The position numbers were made by a program, and so were the translations under genes. A DNA stretch of 51,856 nt from Deltaproteobacteria bacterium (lineage in GTDB: Bacteria > UBA10199 > JADGCS01): positions 1-51,856 of the forward strand of contig JADGCS010000017.1 in assembly GCA_015228875.1 (NCBI GenBank), read 5' to 3'. Positions 8,758 through 18,600 of this stretch are shown here, piece after piece. The first letter of the stretch is position 1. Every line of letters starts with the position of its first letter. The notes beneath the pieces are model-generated. The model was not told where the DNA came from, made no database searches, and saw nothing but the letters and a program-made list of their open reading frames with translations.

Positions 8758-9741
8758 TTATTTAACGTACCACCTGTAAACAACCCCTCCCCAGGAGAGC
8801 CCCCCGCCGCAAGTGGTCATGACGATGATGTCTTTGTCTTTAAATCGTTTTTTGTTTTCGTGCAAAAGGAGCGGGATGGAGGCCTGCGAGGTGTTGGCGT
8901 ACTCTTTAAAGTGGGTGAGGATTTTTTTGTCCGTTTTTATGTTGAGTCTTTCGCAGCTGTTTTTGATGACAAAACGGCCCGCTTGATGCGGGGCGATGTA
9001 TGAGATGTCGTCTGTTGTCAGTCCTGCCTCGGTCAGGACATAACGTGCGGATTCCTCAAGTTTGTTCATGGCAAATCCCTTGACGGCTTTGTGATTCATT
9101 TGCAGTGTGCCACCCTTTGGCAGAGCGAGGTTGGGCCCGTTTTTGCCGTCACTTTTTCCGAAACTTGAGATGATGCCGTATCCATCAGCCCCGTCATCCA
9201 TTCTTGTCAGGACCACAGCGGCAAAGGCGTCTCCAAATGTGAGGAGTGGTATAAAATCGGTGCCGATGATTGATGACATCCTGTCGCCAACGCCAATCAG
9301 GACATTTTTGTACTCTCTGTAATGGGTCATCATCGCATCGGCTATGTGCAGGGCCTTGATAAACCCCGGGCAGGATTCGTTGAGACCTATGGCGTGTGAT
9401 AGATTCTCGGCGCCAAGCCTTGCCTGAAGCGTGTGAGCGAGATTGGGCTGTTCGTGATCATCGGTGGCCGTTGATGTGATGATGAGATTGATGTCTTTGG
9501 CGTCAATGCCTGCATCGTCAAGGGCCTCTGTTGCGGCCGTGAGTAAAAGATCGGCGGAAGATTCGTTGGTGGCCATCCTTCTTTTATCGGAGCCAATGAC
9601 CCGTCGTCCCCACTCGCTCATGCTCATCCCCTTTGCCTTTGCGGGATCAAAGCCTGTGGCCCTGCATTTTTTTTCGATGTCTTCGTTGGTGACGACTGTC
9701 TGGGGCAGGCCTGCGCCTGTTCCAATAATGATGTTACCCAT
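8758..9741 (-). CDS. 3-oxoacyl-ACP synthase III (FabH-like ketosynthase)
   Basis: Thiolase-fold condensing enzyme of 327 residues. The Cys-His-Asn triad is C124 (GLNESCPGF), H252 (IAPHQAGRF) and N283 (YANTSQASIP). The C-terminal TTCGGGLSWGG block is the usual end of FabH proteins. The N-terminal GTGAGLPQTVVTNEDI block is also typical. It stands alone with no acyl carrier or fatty-acid synthesis genes beside it, so it could serve fatty acid initiation or a specialised ketone or olefin pathway. The neighbour across the 138-bp gap is a divergent aldehyde dehydrogenase, which gives some support for a lipid or aldehyde link. Exact substrate unknown. Confidence 0.85.
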   Translation of the reverse strand: MGNIIIGTGAGLPQTVVTNEDIEKKCRATGFDPAKAKGMSMSEWGRRVIGSDKRRMATNESSADLLLTAATEALDDAGIDAKDINLIITSTATDDHEQPNLAHTLQARLGAENLSHAIGLNESCPGFIKALHIADAMMTHYREYKNVLIGVGDRMSSIIGTDFIPLLTFGDAFAAVVLTRMDDGADGYGIISSFGKSDGKNGPNLALPKGGTLQMNHKAVKGFAMNKLEESARYVLTEAGLTTDDISYIAPHQAGRFVIKNSCERLNIKTDKKILTHFKEYANTSQASIPLLLHENKKRFKDKDIIVMTTCGGGLSWGGVVYRWYVK

Positions 9742-9879
9742 TGAGACTCCTTCTTATGCAATTTAAGGACGTCATCTAAAAAAAATTAGCCGGTGCTGGC
9801 GGTAAAAAAAACAGGTGCTTTGGTGTAATGGGTCATGTTAAACCACATCAGAAGGATAATTGCAAAGAAAGGATCATTT

Positions 9880-11274
9880 ATGACCGAGTCTCTCAAAACC
9901 ATTTCGCCTGTTGATGGCCGTGTGTTTGTAGAAAGACCGCTTGCATCTGACACCGAAATCTCTGCCGCTATTGATAAGGGGGGGCGGGCACACAGCACTT
10001 GGAAAAACACCCCTGCAAAAGAACGCGCTCTCATGCTCACAGGTTTTGTCGATGCGTTGCTCAAAAAAAAACAGGTCATTGCCGAAGAACTCTCGTGGCA
10101 GATGGGACGCCCCCTGCGTCACGCACCAAACGAACTCAACGGCTTTGAAGAGCGGGCGCGTCACATGATCAGTATCGCCGAAGACGCGCTTGAGCCCGTC
10201 TCTGTGGGTGATAAAGAGGGCTTTACCCGGTTTATTACCCGCGAATCTCTTGGCCTGGTCTTTGTTATAGCACCATGGAACTATCCTTACCTCACATCTG
10301 TCAATGCGATTGTCCCGGCGCTCATGGCCGGAAACACAGTGCTTCTCAAGCATTCGGCGCAGACACCTCTTGTGGCAGAACGCTACACCGAGGCCGCAAA
10401 AAATGCCGGTTTGCCTGATGGTGTCTTTCAACATCTGCATTTAAGCCACACCGCTGTTGCGAGAGTCATAAGCGACAACGCCGTTCAGTATGTGGCTTTT
10501 ACGGGTTCTGTAGATGGCGGCAGGGCAGTCAGCCGCGCTGCCGCGGGCAGGTTTATCGCACAGGGGCTGGAACTCGGCGGCAAAGACCCTGCCTATGTCA
10601 GACCCGATGCAGATTTAAAACACGCAGTTTCAACCCTTGTTGATGGCTCCTACTACAACGCGGGCCAGTCCTGCTGCGGTATCAAAAGAATTTATGTGCA
10701 CGCATCTGTGTACAATGATTTTATAGATGGCTTTATAAAAGAAACCTTCAGCTACGCGACCCTGGGCAACCCACTCGAACAAGCAACCACGCTTGGCCCT
10801 GTCGTGAGGACAAAGGCGGCAGAGGCCATACGCACGCAGATTGCTGCTGCTGTAAAAGAGGGGGCAAAGACCCTGATCGATGAGGTCCGTTTTCCTCTTG
10901 CAAAGGCAGGCACACCCTACATGGCCCCGCAGGCCCTTGTGGGTGTGACCCACTCCATGGATATCATGCGCGAAGAAACCTTTGGTCCCTGTGTTGGCAT
11001 CATGAGGGTCAGCTCCGACGATGAGGCCATCACACTCATGAACGACAACCGCTACGGACTGACGGCTTGTGTTTTTACAGAAGACCCAAAGGCGGCTGTA
11101 GCCATAGGCAAGAGGGTTGATACCGGGACCTGGTTTATGAACCGCTGTGATTATCTTGACCCCGCGCTGGCATGGGTTGGTGTCAAGGATTCTGGTCGCG
11201 GCTGCACTTTGTCGCGTGTGGGTTACGAATGTCTGACCAGACCCAAGTCTTATCACCTTAAACATTTGAGTTAA
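9880..11274 (+). CDS. Aldehyde dehydrogenase family protein
   Basis: NAD(P)-dependent oxidation of an aldehyde to the acid, cytosolic, 464 residues. The start at ATG 9880 follows AAAGAAAGGA; an in-frame ATG at 9835 would add 15 residues with no ribosome site. Motifs: APWNYPYLTSVNAIVPALMAG (oxyanion Asn and coenzyme site), AFTGSVDGGRAV, ELGGKDPAYV (general base Glu) and NAGQSCCGIKRI (nucleophile Cys). EETFGPCVGI is also present. The substrate cannot be read from sequence. Similarity to succinate-semialdehyde and related dehydrogenases is possible. It is followed by a long inverted repeat and then isocitrate dehydrogenase. Confidence 0.87.
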   Translation: MTESLKTISPVDGRVFVERPLASDTEISAAIDKGGRAHSTWKNTPAKERALMLTGFVDALLKKKQVIAEELSWQMGRPLRHAPNELNGFEERARHMISIAEDALEPVSVGDKEGFTRFITRESLGLVFVIAPWNYPYLTSVNAIVPALMAGNTVLLKHSAQTPLVAERYTEAAKNAGLPDGVFQHLHLSHTAVARVISDNAVQYVAFTGSVDGGRAVSRAAAGRFIAQGLELGGKDPAYVRPDADLKHAVSTLVDGSYYNAGQSCCGIKRIYVHASVYNDFIDGFIKETFSYATLGNPLEQATTLGPVVRTKAAEAIRTQIAAAVKEGAKTLIDEVRFPLAKAGTPYMAPQALVGVTHSMDIMREETFGPCVGIMRVSSDDEAITLMNDNRYGLTACVFTEDPKAAVAIGKRVDTGTWFMNRCDYLDPALAWVGVKDSGRGCTLSRVGYECLTRPKSYHLKHLS

Positions 11275-11291
11275 AATATAATCAGTGCTCA

Positions 11292-11449
11292 CTAGGAGCC
11301 TGTCGGACAACTCCTGTTTCGGAGGAGTCCTGAAAAATCATGTCCCGTGACAAAACGTAAAAACATGATTTTTCAGGGTTTGAAATATTTTGCAAGCGGC
11401 AAAATTTTCAAACTTCCGGAGAAACAGGAGTTGTCCGACAGGCTCCTAG
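11292..11449. repeat. Long inverted repeat with two internal hairpins (MITE-like)
   Basis: The outer arms 11292-11320 and 11421-11449 are 29 bp and perfectly complementary, starting CTAGGAGCCTGTCGGAC. Inside lie two further hairpins: 11329-11343 against 11363-11377 (15 bp perfect, CCTGAAAAATCATGT) and 11378-11413 (GTTTGAAA paired with TTTCAAAC, one-base bulge). The whole can fold as a three-way junction. It ends 12 bp before the isocitrate dehydrogenase start. It resembles a miniature transposable element; no transposase is visible. Confidence 0.85.
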
Positions 11450-11461
11450 AGAAAGGCCGTC

Positions 11462-12490
11462 ATGAAACCCATAAAAGCAGTTCTGATCGAGGGCGATGGT
11501 ATTGGTCCCGAAGTCACGCGGGCAGTCGTTGCTATTTTTAATGCGGCGTGCGTACCCATGGAGTGGACCCCGCACAAGGCGGGACTTGCAGCGCTGAGTG
11601 CGGGGAGCGAGGTCCTGCCCGCAAAGACAATCGATGCCATTAAAGAGTACGGGCTTGCCCTCAAGGGGCCCTGTACAACCCCTATTGGCAAGGGATTTAC
11701 CTCCGTGAATGTCGGTCTTAGAAAGGCCCTTAATCTCTATGCCGCAGTCAGACCTGTCAGGAGTTTGCAGGGTGTCAAGACCCGGTTCGAAAATGTTGAT
11801 ATTATTATCATCCGCGAAAACACAGAGGGTCTTTACAGCGGTATCGAAAATGAGGTGACCCCTGGGGTTGTGACCTGCATGAAAGTGGCCACAGAAGCGG
11901 CCTGCCTGCGTATCGCCCTCTGGGCCTTCAGGTTTGCGACTCACAGAAAACGAAAAAAAATAACAGTCTTTCACAAGGCAAACATCATGAAGGTGACGGA
12001 CGGTCTTTTTATCAATTGCGCCGAGCGGATTCACAAAAAAGATTACCCCAATATCGATTACAACACGCTGATTATCGATGCCGGCTGTATGCGGCTGGTG
12101 CAGGATCCCTCACAGTTTGACATGCTTCTTTTGGAAAATCTGTACGGTGATGTTGTGAGCGATCTTTGTGCCGGTCTGGTGGGCGGGCTGGGCGTGGTCC
12201 CCGGCGCCAATATTGGTGATCATGGCGCTGTCTTTGAGGCTGTTCATGGATCGGCCCCCGATATTGCAGGCAAGGGCATTGCAAACCCGCTTGCTTTACT
12301 TATGTCCGGTGTGATGATGCTTAATTATGTTGCAGACGAAAGGGATGATGTCTCTATCAAAAAACTCGCGGATAAAATTAAAAACGCCTACAACCAGGCA
12401 CTGGCCGACAACTGCAAGACAAGGGATCTCGGAGGCGAAATGGGGACCGATGCCTTTGCAAAGGCTGTAATTGAAAGGCTTGGGGGATGA
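11462..12490 (+). CDS. NAD-dependent isocitrate dehydrogenase family protein
   Basis: Isocitrate/isopropylmalate dehydrogenase family, 342 residues, cytosolic. It is the short monofunctional NAD type. The start follows GAGAAAGG right after the inverted repeat. Substrate motif SVNVGLRKALNLYAAVRP carries the Ser and Arg residues expected of isocitrate enzymes, and IIIRENTEGLYSGIE, HKANIMK, LLLENLYGDVVSDL and EAVHGSAPDIAGKG are all present. Isocitrate plus NAD+ gives 2-oxoglutarate and CO2. mdh and two succinate dehydrogenase-type loci in the same region support a citrate-cycle role. 3-isopropylmalate or homoisocitrate dehydrogenase are alternatives but no leucine or lysine genes are near. Confidence 0.88.
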   Translation: MKPIKAVLIEGDGIGPEVTRAVVAIFNAACVPMEWTPHKAGLAALSAGSEVLPAKTIDAIKEYGLALKGPCTTPIGKGFTSVNVGLRKALNLYAAVRPVRSLQGVKTRFENVDIIIIRENTEGLYSGIENEVTPGVVTCMKVATEAACLRIALWAFRFATHRKRKKITVFHKANIMKVTDGLFINCAERIHKKDYPNIDYNTLIIDAGCMRLVQDPSQFDMLLLENLYGDVVSDLCAGLVGGLGVVPGANIGDHGAVFEAVHGSAPDIAGKGIANPLALLMSGVMMLNYVADERDDVSIKKLADKIKNAYNQALADNCKTRDLGGEMGTDAFAKAVIERLGG

Positions 12491-12753
12491 AGTTTCCTGC
12501 TTCCGCGGCTCACATCAACAAAAATTTAAGGCACACAGGGGGCCTGTGCCGGTGTCAGAGCCTTGCGCGACCTGTCGGTTTTTTTATACCGGTTTTGAGG
12601 TCTCAATTTTGTGCGCTGCTGCATGGGCACAAAAATCAGGGGCAAAAAAAACACACAACATGTTGACTCTTTTTGACGATAACTGGCACGATAAGACGAT
12701 AAGAAAATGCGATCAATCGTAAGCAAGACAATTAAAAGAAAGGATCAATAATC

Positions 12754-13047
12754 ATGTGTACAGGATTCGGACCAATGCGAGGATTGCCACCTTCAATTCC
12801 TTATGATGTTGCACAAAGGGCCCCGGTTGTCAGGGGCGGTCATATGATCCCCGCTGTCCCCATGGGGCAAGTGGGCGTTTATGCCGATGGTACAATCTGG
12901 CGCCCAGACAGGCTTCTTACAGCGGGAACACCGGTTGCGGTGCAGCCTCATCGTGCGATATTTAGAAGGTTTGCTTTACCAGACCCAAGACATGTCGGAC
13001 CGGGGAGTTTGCTATTCCGGCCGCGCCCGTCATTGCGCACTACTTAA
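12754..13047 (+). CDS. Small Pro/Arg-rich hypothetical protein
   Basis: A 97-residue frame with a good ribosome site (AGAAAGGA, 9 nt before ATG). It is rich in Pro, Gly, Arg and Val, with no signal peptide, membrane segment or recognised domain; segments include GFGPMRGLPPSIPYD and VGVYADGTIWRPDR. Its last codons overlap the end of the converging mntP-like gene by 8 bp. The 263 bp upstream (12491-12753) hold no other gene; a short hairpin GGCACA/TGTGCC lies near 12531-12551. Function unknown; a real gene is likely but not certain. Confidence 0.5.
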   Translation: MCTGFGPMRGLPPSIPYDVAQRAPVVRGGHMIPAVPMGQVGVYADGTIWRPDRLLTAGTPVAVQPHRAIFRRFALPDPRHVGPGSLLFRPRPSLRTT

Positions 13048-13624
13048 GGACATCAAACACATGATGTTCCCACAATATTTTTGTTCCAATGGCGATCAAT
13101 AAAGCCCCGCCCAAGGTGCTGGTGATTTTTTTTAAGAGCTGCACACGTTGAAGCATCAGCCCCAATAATATACCAAGACCGGTGATGGCCGCTGTGATGA
13201 CCCCGATCATCAGGCAGGCCGTGAGTATGTTTGTTTTAAGGAGTGAAAAGGTAAAACCCACGGCCAGCGCATCGATGCTGGTTGCCGTTGCAAGGGCCAC
13301 AAGTGTGAACCCCCGTGTGGGGTCCTTGGTCTGATAATTTTTTTCTTCTTTAAACGCATCGATGATCATGCGTATTCCCACAATCGACAGCAGGATAAAT
13401 GCCACCCAGTGATCATACGCAGAGATGTAATTCCTGATCGTGTTGCCAGAAAACCAGCTCAATGCAGGCATTAGCGCCTGAAAGAGTCCAAAATGCCAGA
13501 TGAGTCTAAAACCATGACGACAGGTGAACTTTGGCAGGGTCATGGCAATGGTCATGGCGACCGCAAAGGCATCCATGGCCAGACAGGCTGCAATGATGAT
13601 GATGTAAGTGTAAGAAAAGGTCAC
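13040..13624 (-). CDS. mntP: MntP-like manganese efflux pump
   Basis: A 194-residue membrane protein with six predicted hydrophobic helices and the two-fold repeat of MntP (formerly DUF204): the first half carries AACLAMDAFAVAMTIAM and the second ALATATSIDALAVGFTFSL, with the conserved Asp of each repeat in the membrane. HFGLFQALMPALSWFSG is the characteristic second-helix block. In other bacteria MntP exports Mn2+. No Mn-responsive yybP-ykoY riboswitch was recognised upstream. It points against the small hypothetical gene, and an unrecognised 380-residue gene lies upstream on the same strand. Confidence 0.88.
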   Translation of the reverse strand: MTFSYTYIIIIAACLAMDAFAVAMTIAMTLPKFTCRHGFRLIWHFGLFQALMPALSWFSGNTIRNYISAYDHWVAFILLSIVGIRMIIDAFKEEKNYQTKDPTRGFTLVALATATSIDALAVGFTFSLLKTNILTACLMIGVITAAITGLGILLGLMLQRVQLLKKITSTLGGALLIAIGTKILWEHHVFDVLK

Positions 13625-13698
13625 GGTGCAGGATAAAATGATATGGGTGAACAGACAATCAAAAAATAATTAGAAATTATTTATGTCACGTCATGGAA

Positions 13699-14841
13699 TT
13701 ATCTCATCGGCACACCCTCGGCTTTTCCGCTCACCATGACCAGGCCGGCCTCTATGGCCCTGTAAGCGGCCATCGCAGCGGCCTGCAGTTGTCTTGCATG
13801 TGGTTTGAGAAAGGTAATCCCCGATTTGGGGGCAAAGATAATCCTGATCCCCGCAGGTTGTGCGGGGTCTTTTTTTCTCACATAAAGTTGACCGGACTCA
13901 TGAACAAGGGGGTTTTTTACTGCTGTCACGTGTGTGTCTTCCGGTGAGAGGTTGATGAGTTCGATCCCCACGTTGACCGGCAGGGTTTCATCTTCACTCA
14001 TGTTGAGGGCGCCTGCGAAGAAGACCGCTGTGCCAAAGCAATCGGGTGTTTCTTCGATATGACCGAGATGTCTTATTCCCATGTGAAAGGCCGACGCTAT
14101 TTTTTCGGCATCGGTCCATCCGTCGGCGAGGAGCGGGCTGATAAAAAACAGGATGGTCTGCAGCGGCAGTGAGTAAGTTTCTGTTGCACTGCCCCCAAAA
14201 CCGAGCCTTGTGTCGTCTATGCCGATGGCAATGCTGGTCCCAACCACACCCCTGTCCAGCCCCAGCAGGACGGCAAGACTGGTGGTGAGCCTGTCACTGA
14301 CTGGCCTGCCCTCAGCATCCACTTGGTGGGCCTCGAGAACATACTCATCAGCCATTAAGGTCTGCGGTGGTGCGCTTTCGGGGGCGCTGAGATCAGGAAC
14401 GGTTGCGACGGCGCGCTGCCTGTGAATCACACGGAGACGTGCGGGCGTATTAAAAATATCGCGGTCGCCAAAAAGGGATTGTCCTTTTTCGACGATGTGT
14501 TCCCAGCGGTCTGATTGTTGCAGTGCTGCTGCAATATTTGGGAGCACGGCTGTTCTCACATGCGCCACACGATCGGCAAACCCCCTCAGATTGCTGGGGA
14601 CCCCATCATCAAACTCAAGTCCGCCGACATCGGCACAGTAACCCAATTTTGATAACTCTACCGTACGACTCAGTGCCCTTCCTATTTGAGTCACACTAGG
14701 GTCACTGATTGCCGGAAGCGCGGTCAGTGCGTTGGAAAGGGCCACCTGGTTTGCATAACCGATCCCGCCAAGGTGTTCCCGCGGGACGCCTTCGAGTCGT
14801 AAACAAGCAGCCGCTGGATTAAAAGCTGTGACTGTGGTCAT
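13699..14841 (-). CDS. Hypothetical protein, 380 residues
   Basis: I do not recognise this protein. The start is well supported (CAAGGAGA, 7 nt before ATG). There is no signal peptide or membrane helix. The N-terminal half is Ala/Leu-rich and the C-terminal half has blocks such as GVVGTSIAIGIDDTRLGFGG and AVFFAGALNMSEDETLPVN. The end (LKPHARQLQAAAMAAYRAIE) looks helical. Codon use resembles its neighbours. The gene stands alone, 74 bp upstream of the mntP-like start on the same strand; co-transcription is possible. Another gene of unknown function (12754) lies beyond mntP. Confidence 0.7.
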   Translation of the reverse strand: MTTVTAFNPAAACLRLEGVPREHLGGIGYANQVALSNALTALPAISDPSVTQIGRALSRTVELSKLGYCADVGGLEFDDGVPSNLRGFADRVAHVRTAVLPNIAAALQQSDRWEHIVEKGQSLFGDRDIFNTPARLRVIHRQRAVATVPDLSAPESAPPQTLMADEYVLEAHQVDAEGRPVSDRLTTSLAVLLGLDRGVVGTSIAIGIDDTRLGFGGSATETYSLPLQTILFFISPLLADGWTDAEKIASAFHMGIRHLGHIEETPDCFGTAVFFAGALNMSEDETLPVNVGIELINLSPEDTHVTAVKNPLVHESGQLYVRKKDPAQPAGIRIIFAPKSGITFLKPHARQLQAAAMAAYRAIEAGLVMVSGKAEGVPMR

Positions 14842-15015
14842 GATGATGTCTCCTTGTAATATAGAAAATCAGGGCATTAAAGCCCGCCTGATTCACTGGG
14901 TTAAAGGGGCGTAAAGAAAAATACCCGCTGACAAGGGACGTATCGCGTGTGTGGTTTAAAGGTTGCTAGAAAAGAAACATAACGATTTCAATGTGTTGAG
15001 AAAAAAACGGACGGC

Positions 15016-15756
15016 TTATTTTATCCCCGCAGCAAAAAATTCGCGGTTCATCTGCGCAATAAAATTGGCGCTCACACTCATGGGGCACGCGGCCTCGCAT
15101 TCGAGCAGGTTGGTGCAGTTGCCAAAGCCCTCGCGGTCCATGGCGGCCACCATGTTTTGTACGCGGGCCTTTTTTTCGATCTGTCCTTGCGGGAGGTTTG
15201 CAAACTGCGAAACCTTGGCCGCTACAAAGAGCATGGCCGAGGCGTTTTTGCACTGTGCCACGCAGGCCCCGCAGCCGATGCACGAGGCGGCAGCCATCGC
15301 GAGATCGGCCTTTTCTTTGGCAATGGGGGTTGCGTTGGCATCGGGGGCGCTGCCGGTGTTGACCGACACAAAACCGCCAGACTGCATGATGCGGTCAAAC
15401 GCCCCGCGGTTGACGACGAGGTCCTTGATGACCGGAAACGCCTTTGAACGCCATGGCTCTATGTAAATCTCGTCACCGTCTTTGTATTCGCGCATGTGCA
15501 GTTGGCAGGTGGTTGTGGCGCTCCAAGGCCCGTGGGCCTTGCCGTTGATGATGAGCGAACACATCCCGCAGATGCCCTCGCGGCAGTCGTGATCAAACGC
15601 AACGGGGTCAATGTTTTTTTCGATGAGCTGCTGATTAAGAACGTCCAGCATCTCCAAAAAAGACATGTGCGTGCTGATATCGTGCGCCTTGTAGGTGACC
15701 ATTTTGCCCTTGTCATTGGCGTTTTTCTGCCGCCAGATATGCAATGTTAAATTCAT
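15016..15756 (-). CDS. sdhB: Succinate dehydrogenase/fumarate reductase iron-sulphur subunit
   Basis: 246 residues. It carries the electron chain between flavin and membrane subunit. The [2Fe-2S] ligands lie in [17 protein letters not shown] and the following TTTCQLH. The cluster cysteines for [4Fe-4S] and [3Fe-4S] are in [13 protein letters not shown] and [13 protein letters not shown], each with the closing CP or CK arrangement. The protein belongs to the non-classical B-type group that works with a one-protein membrane anchor. It overlaps sdhA by 4 bp (ATGA), the last gene of a C-A-B operon on the minus strand. Confidence 0.95.
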   Translation of the reverse strand: MNLTLHIWRQKNANDKGKMVTYKAHDISTHMSFLEMLDVLNQQLIEKNIDPVAFDHDCREGICGMCSLIINGKAHGPWSATTTCQLHMREYKDGDEIYIEPWRSKAFPVIKDLVVNRGAFDRIMQSGGFVSVNTGSAPDANATPIAKEKADLAMAAASCIGCGACVAQCKNASAMLFVAAKVSQFANLPQGQIEKKARVQNMVAAMDREGFGNCTNLLECEAACPMSVSANFIAQMNREFFAAGIK

Positions 15757-17666
15757 TTGTAGCTCCTTACAACCAGTTTGACTTCTTCAAACGCGAGGGG
15801 TTCTTTGTGCATTTGCGGTTTTGTGTTCTCGCCCTTGTGTTCCCACACGGTCACATGACAGCAGTCTGTGTCGTTACGCAGGGCCTCGCCTTCTTCTGTT
15901 TGGTACTCTTCTCTAAAGTGCCCGCCGCAGGATTCTTCGCGCTCAAGGGCATCGAGACACATGACCTCGGCAAATTCTAAAAAGTCGGCAACACGACCTG
16001 CACGTTCGAGCGTGGTGTTGTATTCTTCGTTTTCGCCAAGGACTTTTGCGTTTTGCCAAAATTCTTCGCGCAGGGCGGGAATCTTTTTTAATGAATCTGT
16101 GAGACCCTTTTTATTGCGTGCCATGCCGCAGTTGTCCCACATGATGCGCCCGAGCTCTTTATGGAATGATTCGACAGAGCGGGTCCCGTTGATGGATAAT
16201 AATTTTTTGGTGCGGGTCGCCACTTCTGCCTCGGCCTTTTTGAATTCGGGGTGGTCAGCGGTCATCCCGTCAAGTTTGTGGGCGGCAAGGTAGTGTGCGA
16301 TGGTGTAGGGAATGACAAAGTAGCCGTCGGCAAGGCCCTGCATCAGGGCACTGGCGCCAAGCCTGTTGGCGCCGTGATCAGAAAAGTTGGCCTCGCCCAG
16401 CACATGCAGCCCGGGGATGGTGCTCATGAGATTGTAGTCCACCCAGAGACCGCCCATGGTGTAGTGCGGTGCCGGGAAAATGCGCATGGGCACGGTGTAG
16501 GGGTCTTCGTTGGTGATGCGCTGGTACATTTCGAAGAGATTGCCGTAACGATCTTTGATGACGTTTTGTCCCAGCCGTTTAATGGCATCCCTGAAGTCGA
16601 GATACACGCCCATACCTGATTCGCCGACCCCAAGCCCTGCATCGCAGGCCTCTTTGGCGCTGCGTGACGAGATATCACGGGGGGCCAGATTGCCATAGCT
16701 TGGGTACTTGCGCTCGAGGTAGTAGTCGCGCTCGTTTTCGGGGACATCGTTGGCGGCCCTTTTTTCGCCCTTGTTTTTGGGGACCCAGATGCGGCCGTCG
16801 TTGCGTAAGGATTCGGACATCAAGGTGAGCTTTGACTGGTAGTCTCCCGCCTGCGGGATACAGGTCGGGTGAATCTGTGTGTAGCACGGGTTGGCAAACC
16901 CCGCCCCTTTTTTATAGGCCCGGTAGGCCGCGGTCACATTGCATCCGATGGCGTTGGTCGAGAGATAAAAAACATTGCTGTACCCGCCCGTGGCGAGGAT
17001 GACTGCATCACCGACGTGGGATTCTATTTTACCTGTGACAAGATTGCGTGTGATGATCCCTCGTGCCCGGCCGTCGATCACGACGATGTCGAGCATTTCT
17101 GAACGGGTGTGCATTTTAACCGCACCCTTGCCGATCTGGCGGGAGAGGGCCGAATAAGCCCCCAGTAAAAGTTGCTGCCCGGTTTGTCCCGAGGCGTAGA
17201 ATGTGCGCGACACCAAAGCGCCGCCAAATGAGCGGTTGGCGAGGTAGCCACTGTAATCACGCGCAAAGGGGATGCCCTGTGCCACACATTGATCGATGAT
17301 GTTGCAGCTGACCTCGGAAAGCCTGTAGACGTTGGATTCTCTGGCCCTGAAGTCCCCGCCCTTGACGGTATCGTAAAACAGGCGGTAGACGGAGTCCCCG
17401 TCGTTCTGGTAGTTTTTGGCTGCGTTGATACCGCCCTGCGCTGCAATACTGTGGGCCCTGCGCGGGCTGTCCTGATAACAGAAGCAGTGAACCTGATAAC
17501 CAAGCTCGGCGAGCGTTGCGGCAGCAGAACCGCCGGCAAGACCGGAACCCACCACCAGAATTTTGTATTTTCTTTTGTTGGCTGGGTTGATGAGCTTCAT
17601 GTCAAATTTATGTTTGGTCCATTGAGCGGCAACGGGGCCGGTGGGTGTTTTTGGGTCAAGTTTCAT
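15753..17666 (-). CDS. sdhA: Succinate dehydrogenase/fumarate reductase flavoprotein subunit
   Basis: 637 residues. It oxidises succinate to fumarate (or the reverse) at a covalently bound FAD. Motifs are complete: [19 protein letters not shown] for [17 protein letters not shown] with the flavin-linking His, [17 protein letters not shown] with the catalytic Arg, [11 protein letters not shown], and [11 protein letters not shown] with the substrate Arg. It is encoded between sdhC and sdhB on the minus strand. These residues give the reference for the degenerate second flavoprotein at 20550. Direction (succinate oxidation or fumarate reduction) cannot be decided from sequence. Confidence 0.96.
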   Translation of the reverse strand: MKLDPKTPTGPVAAQWTKHKFDMKLINPANKRKYKILVVGSGLAGGSAAATLAELGYQVHCFCYQDSPRRAHSIAAQGGINAAKNYQNDGDSVYRLFYDTVKGGDFRARESNVYRLSEVSCNIIDQCVAQGIPFARDYSGYLANRSFGGALVSRTFYASGQTGQQLLLGAYSALSRQIGKGAVKMHTRSEMLDIVVIDGRARGIITRNLVTGKIESHVGDAVILATGGYSNVFYLSTNAIGCNVTAAYRAYKKGAGFANPCYTQIHPTCIPQAGDYQSKLTLMSESLRNDGRIWVPKNKGEKRAANDVPENERDYYLERKYPSYGNLAPRDISSRSAKEACDAGLGVGESGMGVYLDFRDAIKRLGQNVIKDRYGNLFEMYQRITNEDPYTVPMRIFPAPHYTMGGLWVDYNLMSTIPGLHVLGEANFSDHGANRLGASALMQGLADGYFVIPYTIAHYLAAHKLDGMTADHPEFKKAEAEVATRTKKLLSINGTRSVESFHKELGRIMWDNCGMARNKKGLTDSLKKIPALREEFWQNAKVLGENEEYNTTLERAGRVADFLEFAEVMCLDALEREESCGGHFREEYQTEEGEALRNDTDCCHVTVWEHKGENTKPQMHKEPLAFEEVKLVVRSYK

Positions 17667-17689
17667 AATAAGCCTTTATAATTAATGTC

Positions 17690-17775
17690 TGGGTATTTCA
17701 AAGTTGACAGAGCGCGGGTGCCTACCTCGCATGACGAGGAAACTAGAACCGCGTCAAAGTCAAGTGAGTAACTTG
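17690..17775 (+). repeat. Dispersed palindromic element, copy B
   Basis: Sits between the sdhC stop and the sdhA start, inside the presumed operon and antisense to it. It begins GGGTATTTCAAAGTTGAC. It belongs to the subtype with an apical CCTCG/CGAGG stem (as copy E). The terminal hairpin has changed to CAAGTGAGTAACTTG and extends into a second hairpin, ACTTGTG and CACAAGT (17771-17790), which reaches the sdhC stop codon. Confidence 0.85.
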
Positions 17776-17789
17776 TGGGTTCTCACAAG

Positions 17790-18458
17790 TTACTTGATAA
17801 ACTTTGTCAGCACAGAGACCGGGATCGATGTGTTAAACAAGAAAACAATGACGGCGATCACGGGACCGATAATTTTTATGGTGCAGTTGTATTTAACATT
17901 GTTGATTCCCAGGGTTTGAAACCAGCTTGTTGCCCCATGGTACAGGTGCATCCCCAGCGCGATCATGGCGGCAATATAGACAGCAGAGGCCAGCATATTG
18001 CCGAATCCCGTCACCAGCATGCGATGGACATCCATGTGGCCCTCGGGTGTTGCCAAAAAGGAAAACGAGGGATCGGTGAGGTGCAGCGTAAAGTGCATGA
18101 TGTGGTAAACAATAAATGCAAAGAGTGACAGCCCCGTGATAATCATGGTGCGCGAGGGCAGCGTGGCCTTGATTGTAGCCGGTTTGACGTAATCGATGGG
18201 CCTTGCGCCTTGATTGCCAAGGTACAGTGTGATGCCGGTGATGACATGAACCACAAACAGAAACAGCAGCCCGCCCCTGATGAGCCAGAGCAGCCCGCCC
18301 AGGCTCTGCAATGTGTGCGCGTATTTATTGATGGCCTCGGGTTTAAGGTAAATTTGCAGGTTGCCCACCATGTGACCCAGAGTAAACAGGACCAGCAGGA
18401 TACCGGTGACGGCCATAATGTATTTTTTTCCGATTGAAGATGTGAGAAAAGCAAACAT
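17790..18458 (-). CDS. sdhC: Succinate dehydrogenase cytochrome b subunit (B-type)
   Basis: 222-residue membrane anchor with about five hydrophobic helices, which binds haem b and the quinone. Candidate haem-ligand histidines lie in TLGHMVGNL, VVHVITG, VYHIMHFTLH and MHLYHGATSW. First gene of the minus-strand sdhCAB operon. A promoter-like pair lies about 140 bp upstream. The stop codon TAA falls at the edge of the palindromic element B. Confidence 0.92.
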   Translation of the reverse strand: MFAFLTSSIGKKYIMAVTGILLVLFTLGHMVGNLQIYLKPEAINKYAHTLQSLGGLLWLIRGGLLFLFVVHVITGITLYLGNQGARPIDYVKPATIKATLPSRTMIITGLSLFAFIVYHIMHFTLHLTDPSFSFLATPEGHMDVHRMLVTGFGNMLASAVYIAAMIALGMHLYHGATSWFQTLGINNVKYNCTIKIIGPVIAVIVFLFNTSIPVSVLTKFIK

Positions 18459-18600
18459 CGTGATACTCCGTAAAAAAGGTGTTATGCAGGTGAACCCGGT
18501 TTTTGTGCCCTAACGGCTGATCTGTCGGGCAGCATCATCGCAATAATTTTTTGGGACTTGGTTGTCAGGCACAGGGTGCGGTATCAGCAATGTCGGTCAC

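Noticed and set aside
12471-12722. 83-residue plus-strand frame after isocitrate dehydrogenase
   Set aside because: It overlaps the end of that gene and has no ribosome site; composition is not protein-like.
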